16,371 nucleotides of DNA from CAYJFD01 sp964369605 (GTDB lineage: Bacteria > Bacteroidota > Bacteroidia > Bacteroidales > UBA932). Positions within the stretch are counted from its first letter, which is position 1. Each line of letters begins with the position of its first letter. A model generated the notes under the pieces. It did no database searches. It was not told where the DNA came from and saw only the letters and a list, made by a program, of their open reading frames with translations. Shown here piece by piece: positions 13,184 through 16,371 of this stretch. Position numbers and translations under genes: made by a program. The stretch covers positions 1 to 16,371 of the forward strand of contig CAYJFD010000038.1 in assembly GCA_964369605.1 (NCBI GenBank), given 5' to 3'.

Positions 13184-13687
13184 ATGCCGTACATAGGATT
13201 ACTCTCTGATACACATACCTGTTTTGATGATAAACTTAAGGATTTCTTTAAGGATGTCGATGAGATTTGGCATGCTGGTGACTTTGCTAGTTTGGAGAAT
13301 CATGATCAGATAGCAGCATTTAAGCCCCTAAAGGCAGTTCATGGGAACTGTGATGACACTCACATTCGTTCCTCTGCACCTTACATTCAGCTCATTGAGT
13401 ATGGATCTCTAAAAATACTCATGATGCATATAGGAGGTTATCCGTCCCGCTACGATTACCGAGCCCTTAATCTTATAGAAGCACATAGGCCTAATATCTT
13501 TATTTGTGGACATTCACACATCCTTAAAATCGTGAATGACAAGAAATATGGAATGCTATGTATTAATCCAGGAGCAGCTGGGAATCATGGCTTTCACCTT
13601 GTTCGAACAGCTCTTAGATTTAAGATAGAGAATGAAAAAATATGTGAGATGGAGGTAGGAGAATGGCCACGCGATAATCATAGCTAA
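13184..13687 (+). CDS. YfcE/MJ0936-type metallophosphoesterase
   Basis: This 167-residue cytoplasmic enzyme is a two-metal phosphodiesterase of the small calcineurin-like class. All metal-binding motifs are present: D9 and H11 in LLSDTHT, D33 in HAGDF, N55 in VHGNCD, H82 in LMMHIGG, and H110/H112 in CGHSH, followed by NPGAAG, a typical family ending. Known relatives cleave artificial phosphodiesters, and natural substrates are mostly unknown. The reading frame can be extended to a TTG at 13163, but that codon lies inside the -7 box and upstream of the predicted transcript start, and the ATG gives the usual MPYIGLLSD family start. It is transcribed away from rsmE. The 78-bp gap to the peptidase gene holds no clear promoter or terminator, so the two may be co-transcribed. 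Confidence 0.93.
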   Translation: MPYIGLLSDTHTCFDDKLKDFFKDVDEIWHAGDFASLENHDQIAAFKPLKAVHGNCDDTHIRSSAPYIQLIEYGSLKILMMHIGGYPSRYDYRALNLIEAHRPNIFICGHSHILKIVNDKKYGMLCINPGAAGNHGFHLVRTALRFKIENEKICEMEVGEWPRDNHS

Positions 13688-13765
13688 GAATATAGCACAG
13701 AAAGGCAGGACAGACTAATCTAAAGCGCCTTACAAATTAGAATTATTTACAAAATATTATATCGT

Positions 13766-16237
13766 ATGAAAAAAATTATTTTCTTAACATTTCTAAGCAT
13801 CCTGCTCTGCGGTTCATTTAGCGAACTAAGAGCACAGAATGAAATCACTCCAAATTACGATTTGGCAGCACGTTTTTCTGGAAAGAAGATTAACACAATG
13901 GTTCATTCTACACACCTACGTCCTAATTGGTTCCAAAAATCAAACAAGTTTTGGTACTCTTGGAAAACAAGTGATGGCATAAAGTACTATGTAGTTGACC
14001 CTGTAGCAAAGACTCAAAATGAAATCTTTGATATGGAAAACTTAGCTATGCAGTTAACTGAGCTTACTCGTGACCCGATGGATGCGCAGAATATTCCAAT
14101 GATAGGTTTGGAGCTAAAAGACGACAGATATTTCCACTTCGAAATACAATCAAAGTTAAAAGTTCCAAAGAAGGAGGACAAACCTGCTGACACTGTAGCT
14201 ATTGATAGCACAAAAACAAAAATACCTGAGATGGAAAATAAATTATTCCGCTTCAAATATGATTTAGTAACCAAAAAACTAATTGACATATCTGACGAGG
14301 ATAAGAAAAAAGACTTCCCTACGTGGGCAGCTATATCTCCAGACAGTTCAGTTGTAGTTTACGCTAAGGCTTATAATCTTTACTATACAGATATGGATAA
14401 CCTTAGAAAAATTATGGAAGATGAAAAAGACAGCACTATAGTAGAACATCGCCTTACAACAGATGGAATCAAAGATAAAGCCTATGGAGGGGATGATTAT
14501 AGAGGAGTTGAAGATCTTGATACTACAAAAAGAGTATATCCTAATATCCTTTGGTCTAAAGATTCTAAGCACTTCACTATCGTACTTCACGATATGAGCG
14601 CCGTTAAAAATCTATGGGTAATTAACTCTATCAGTGAGCCACGTCCAAAACTAGAAACATACAAATATCAGATGCCTGGTGAGCCAGGACCAAAGTCCTA
14701 CTTGATGGTGTTTAATATGGAAGACAAATCTTCTAAAACTATCGATGTGTCTGCTTACAAAGATCAGACTATCTATCCTTATGCTGAACCTTTCACTAAA
14801 TCAGCGATGAACAAGGACTACCATAGCTACACATGGTTAGGAGACAACGATAATTTCTATCTAGTTCGAGGCAGCAGAGATCTTCATAGGGTTGACATCT
14901 GTAAAGTAAATATCCACTCAGGAGAACTCACAGCGGTCGTAGAAGAGAGACTTAATACATATATTGAGACACTCCAGCCAGTTATTATTAATGAGGGCAA
15001 AGAGTTAGTTCAATGGTCTGAGCGTAATGGCTGGGCACACCTATATCTATATTCAACAGAAGGAACGCTGAAAAACGCTATTACTAAAGGGGCATTCCAC
15101 GTGGAAGACATCATCAGAGTTGATCAAAAGAATCGTGTTGTATATTTTACAGCTAATGGCTTTGATACTAAAGAAAACCCTTACTACAAACACCTATATA
15201 GAGTAAATCTTGATGGATCTGGACTAAAAGCCTTAAATGCTGGTGACTTCTATGCTGAATCATATATGAGTGAAGACTGCAAGGTCATCGTTGACAACAT
15301 CTCTCGTGTAGACCTTACTCCATACGCTGTACTTAGAGACTCAAGAGGTCGTAAACTTATGGACCTACAGGAAGCTGACTTTAGTCAACTATTCCTTTCT
15401 GGATACAAGTTTCCTGAGACTTTCAGCGTAAAAGCAGCTGATGGAATTACTGATTTATACGGAGTTATGTACAAACCTTTTGACTTTGATTCTACAAAGG
15501 TTTATCCTATCATAGAATATGTATATCCAGGTCCTCAGGTCGAATCCACAAACTATGTATGGAGCAGAGGAATGAACCGTGTAGATAGACTATCTCAGCT
15601 TGGCTTTATCGTTATTACCGTTGGTCATAGAGGAGGTCATCCTGATCGTTCGAAATGGTACCATAACTACGGTTACGGCAATATGAGAGACTATCCACTT
15701 GAAGATCACAAATATGCTGTTCAGCAACTTGCTGCTAGATACGACTTTATCGATATAAATAAAGTAGGAATTCACGGACACTCTGGTGGAGGATTTATGT
15801 CTACTGCCGCGCTTCTTACCTACCCAGACTTCTACACTGCAGCAGTATCTTGCGCCGGAAATCACGACAACAGAATATACAATCGCTGGTGGAGTGAGAC
15901 CCACCACGGAGTAGAAGAAGTAGTAAGCCCAGAGGGAGATACAACCTTTAACTACAGCATAGCATTTAACCAGCAACTTGTCAAGAACCTAAAAGGACAC
16001 CTGCTTCTTGTAACTGGAGATATGGATGACAATGTTCACCCAGCTGCTACGACTAGAGTTATAGACGCCCTTATCAAGGCGAACAAACGTTTTGATATGC
16101 TTTTCTTGCCAGGGCAACGTCATAGCTTTGGAAATATGGATGAGTATTTCTTCTGGAAGATGGCAGACTACTTCAGCGAGCACCTTCTTGGAGAATCTGA
16201 GACATCGGCAGACATAAAAGAAATGAATAATAACTAG
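13766..16237 (+). CDS. S9 family peptidase (dipeptidyl-peptidase IV-like)
   Basis: This 823-residue exported serine peptidase has a Sec signal at residues 1-23 (cleavage after LRA). An N-terminal beta-propeller spans about 40-545. A lysine-rich low-complexity insert lies at about 133-160. The C-terminal alpha/beta-hydrolase domain (about 550-810) carries the triad S673 in GIHGHSGGGF, D754 in TGDMDDNVHP and H786 in PGQRHSFG. Supporting motifs are YVYPGPQVES (585-594) and VGHRGGHPDRSK (619-630). S9 enzymes of this type release dipeptides or tripeptides from peptide N-termini in the periplasm, fitting amino-acid catabolism. The nucleophile elbow is G-H-S-G-G-G, as in a Bacteroidota S9 subgroup, rather than the G-W-S-Y-G-G of classical DPP-IV, so exact cleavage preference is unsure. 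The gene ends before a strong terminator and converges on an AraC-family gene. Confidence 0.93.
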   Translation: MKKIIFLTFLSILLCGSFSELRAQNEITPNYDLAARFSGKKINTMVHSTHLRPNWFQKSNKFWYSWKTSDGIKYYVVDPVAKTQNEIFDMENLAMQLTELTRDPMDAQNIPMIGLELKDDRYFHFEIQSKLKVPKKEDKPADTVAIDSTKTKIPEMENKLFRFKYDLVTKKLIDISDEDKKKDFPTWAAISPDSSVVVYAKAYNLYYTDMDNLRKIMEDEKDSTIVEHRLTTDGIKDKAYGGDDYRGVEDLDTTKRVYPNILWSKDSKHFTIVLHDMSAVKNLWVINSISEPRPKLETYKYQMPGEPGPKSYLMVFNMEDKSSKTIDVSAYKDQTIYPYAEPFTKSAMNKDYHSYTWLGDNDNFYLVRGSRDLHRVDICKVNIHSGELTAVVEERLNTYIETLQPVIINEGKELVQWSERNGWAHLYLYSTEGTLKNAITKGAFHVEDIIRVDQKNRVVYFTANGFDTKENPYYKHLYRVNLDGSGLKALNAGDFYAESYMSEDCKVIVDNISRVDLTPYAVLRDSRGRKLMDLQEADFSQLFLSGYKFPETFSVKAADGITDLYGVMYKPFDFDSTKVYPIIEYVYPGPQVESTNYVWSRGMNRVDRLSQLGFIVITVGHRGGHPDRSKWYHNYGYGNMRDYPLEDHKYAVQQLAARYDFIDINKVGIHGHSGGGFMSTAALLTYPDFYTAAVSCAGNHDNRIYNRWWSETHHGVEEVVSPEGDTTFNYSIAFNQQLVKNLKGHLLLVTGDMDDNVHPAATTRVIDALIKANKRFDMLFLPGQRHSFGNMDEYFFWKMADYFSEHLLGESETSADIKEMNNN

Positions 16238-16259
16238 AGTCATTTAGACTACAGTACAG

Positions 16260-16310
16260 ATCCCCCTCTACATTCTTTCCTAAGAATGATTAGATGGGGA
16301 TTTATTTATT
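16260..16310 (+). terminator. Intrinsic terminator after the S9 peptidase gene
   Basis: The hairpin uses ATCCCC (16260-16265) with GGGGAT (16296-16301), then TCTA with TAGA, then CATTCTT (16271-16277) with AAGAATG (16282-16288) around a TCCT loop. The plus strand continues TTATTTATT (16302-16310). On the minus strand no T-tract follows. The right half contains the stop and last codons of the convergent AraC-family gene. Confidence 0.88.
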
Positions 16311-16371
16311 CTAACCTTTCCGGCCTCCTTATTGTAATGAGAAGGGGCACAACCTACTTCTTTTGAAAAGG
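16280..16371 (-). CDS. AraC-family transcriptional regulator, C-terminal fragment (cut by window edge)
   Basis: Reading leftward from the window edge there is an open frame of 29 codons ending in TAG at 16280-16282. Its start, FSKEVGCAPSHYNK, fits the hallmark C-terminal motif of the AraC/XylS DNA-binding domain, F-x-K-x-x-G-x-x-P-x-x-Y-(R/N)-K, position for position. A 15-residue polar tail follows (EAGKVRINKSPSNHS). The gene continues beyond 16371, so the sensory part is not visible. It could be a stand-alone regulator or the output domain of a hybrid two-component protein, which is common in Bacteroidota. It converges on the peptidase gene with a 42-bp gap between stop codons, and its final codons lie inside that gene's terminator. 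No terminator for this gene is visible. Confidence 0.6.
   Translation of the reverse strand, partial: FSKEVGCAPSHYNKEAGKVRINKSPSNHS

Noticed and set aside
13688..13765. Possible promoter or terminator between the metallophosphoesterase and the S9 peptidase
   Set aside because: Only a weak CTAAT/ATTAG pairing and no TAnnTTTG box on the plus strand; nothing I can support.
15590..16243. Two antisense open frames (about 128 and 84 codons) under the peptidase catalytic domain
   Set aside because: They lie opposite the catalytic S9 motifs; their composition is that of a shadow frame and no promoter precedes them.
1..16371. Search for CRISPR arrays, insertion sequences, phage genes, toxin-antitoxin or defence systems
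   Set aside because: No spaced repeats of CRISPR size, transposase motifs, integrase, paired small toxin genes or atypical composition were seen on either strand.

Overview
The window looks like a piece of a Bacteroidota (probably Bacteroidales) chromosome. The DNA is A+T-rich. Several genes are preceded by TAnnTTTG boxes, the -7 element of the Bacteroidota primary sigma factor, and most start codons lack a clear Shine-Dalgarno sequence. The proteins also fit: BACON-type and Omp28-like lipoproteins, PepSY-like (DUF2874) envelope proteins and a periplasmic S9 dipeptidyl-peptidase with the G-H-S-G-G-G serine motif. Almost everything is ordinary chromosomal housekeeping and envelope biology. I see no CRISPR array, phage, insertion sequence or obvious transferred island.

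Layout. (1) 1-347: A+T-rich spacer with a strong leftward promoter at the left edge, nearly identical to the tRNA promoter at 6132-6161, and a rightward promoter for the next gene. (2) 348-1748 (+): AGCS-family sodium/amino-acid symporter. (3) 1760-4751 (-): an envelope signalling block, transcribed as response regulator, histidine kinase, then two small PepSY-like exported proteins. Three 11-bp-spaced repeats sit just upstream of the PepSY pair. (4) 4847-5971 (-): lipoprotein with an N-terminal BACON-like domain and a thioredoxin-fold C-x-x-C domain. (5) 6044-6117 (-): tRNA with CAU anticodon (Met). (6) 6181-6669 (-): ispF, divergent from (7) 6738-12364 (+): a tight six-gene run of small membrane protein, mutL, rhomboid protease, membrane-anchored EEP-fold phosphohydrolase, TsaC/YrdC-family tRNA-modification enzyme and a large lipoprotein. 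(8) 12361-13098 (-): rsmE, tail-to-tail with the operon. (9) 13184-13687 (+): YfcE-like metallophosphoesterase. (10) 13766-16237 (+): S9/DPP-IV-like peptidase. (11) 16280-16371 (-): 3' end of an AraC-family regulator, cut by the window edge.

How parts fit together. The two-component pair and the two PepSY-like proteins form a coherent candidate module: a sensor kinase, an OmpR-type regulator, and two exported proteins that are likely targets or accessory sensors, with a candidate operator placed where such a regulator would act. The mutL operon mixes DNA repair, membrane proteolysis and tRNA modification and looks like growth-linked co-transcription.

The most notable structural theme is compaction at gene ends. 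Terminator hairpins lie inside the last codons of converging neighbours (1695-1741, 16260-16310, possibly 12415-12467). Stop codons overlap on opposite strands at 12361-12364. Terminator T-tracts run into the next promoter's -7 element (about 4784 and 6004). I did not find a clearly novel system; the PepSY/two-component module and its repeats are the best candidate for follow-up.
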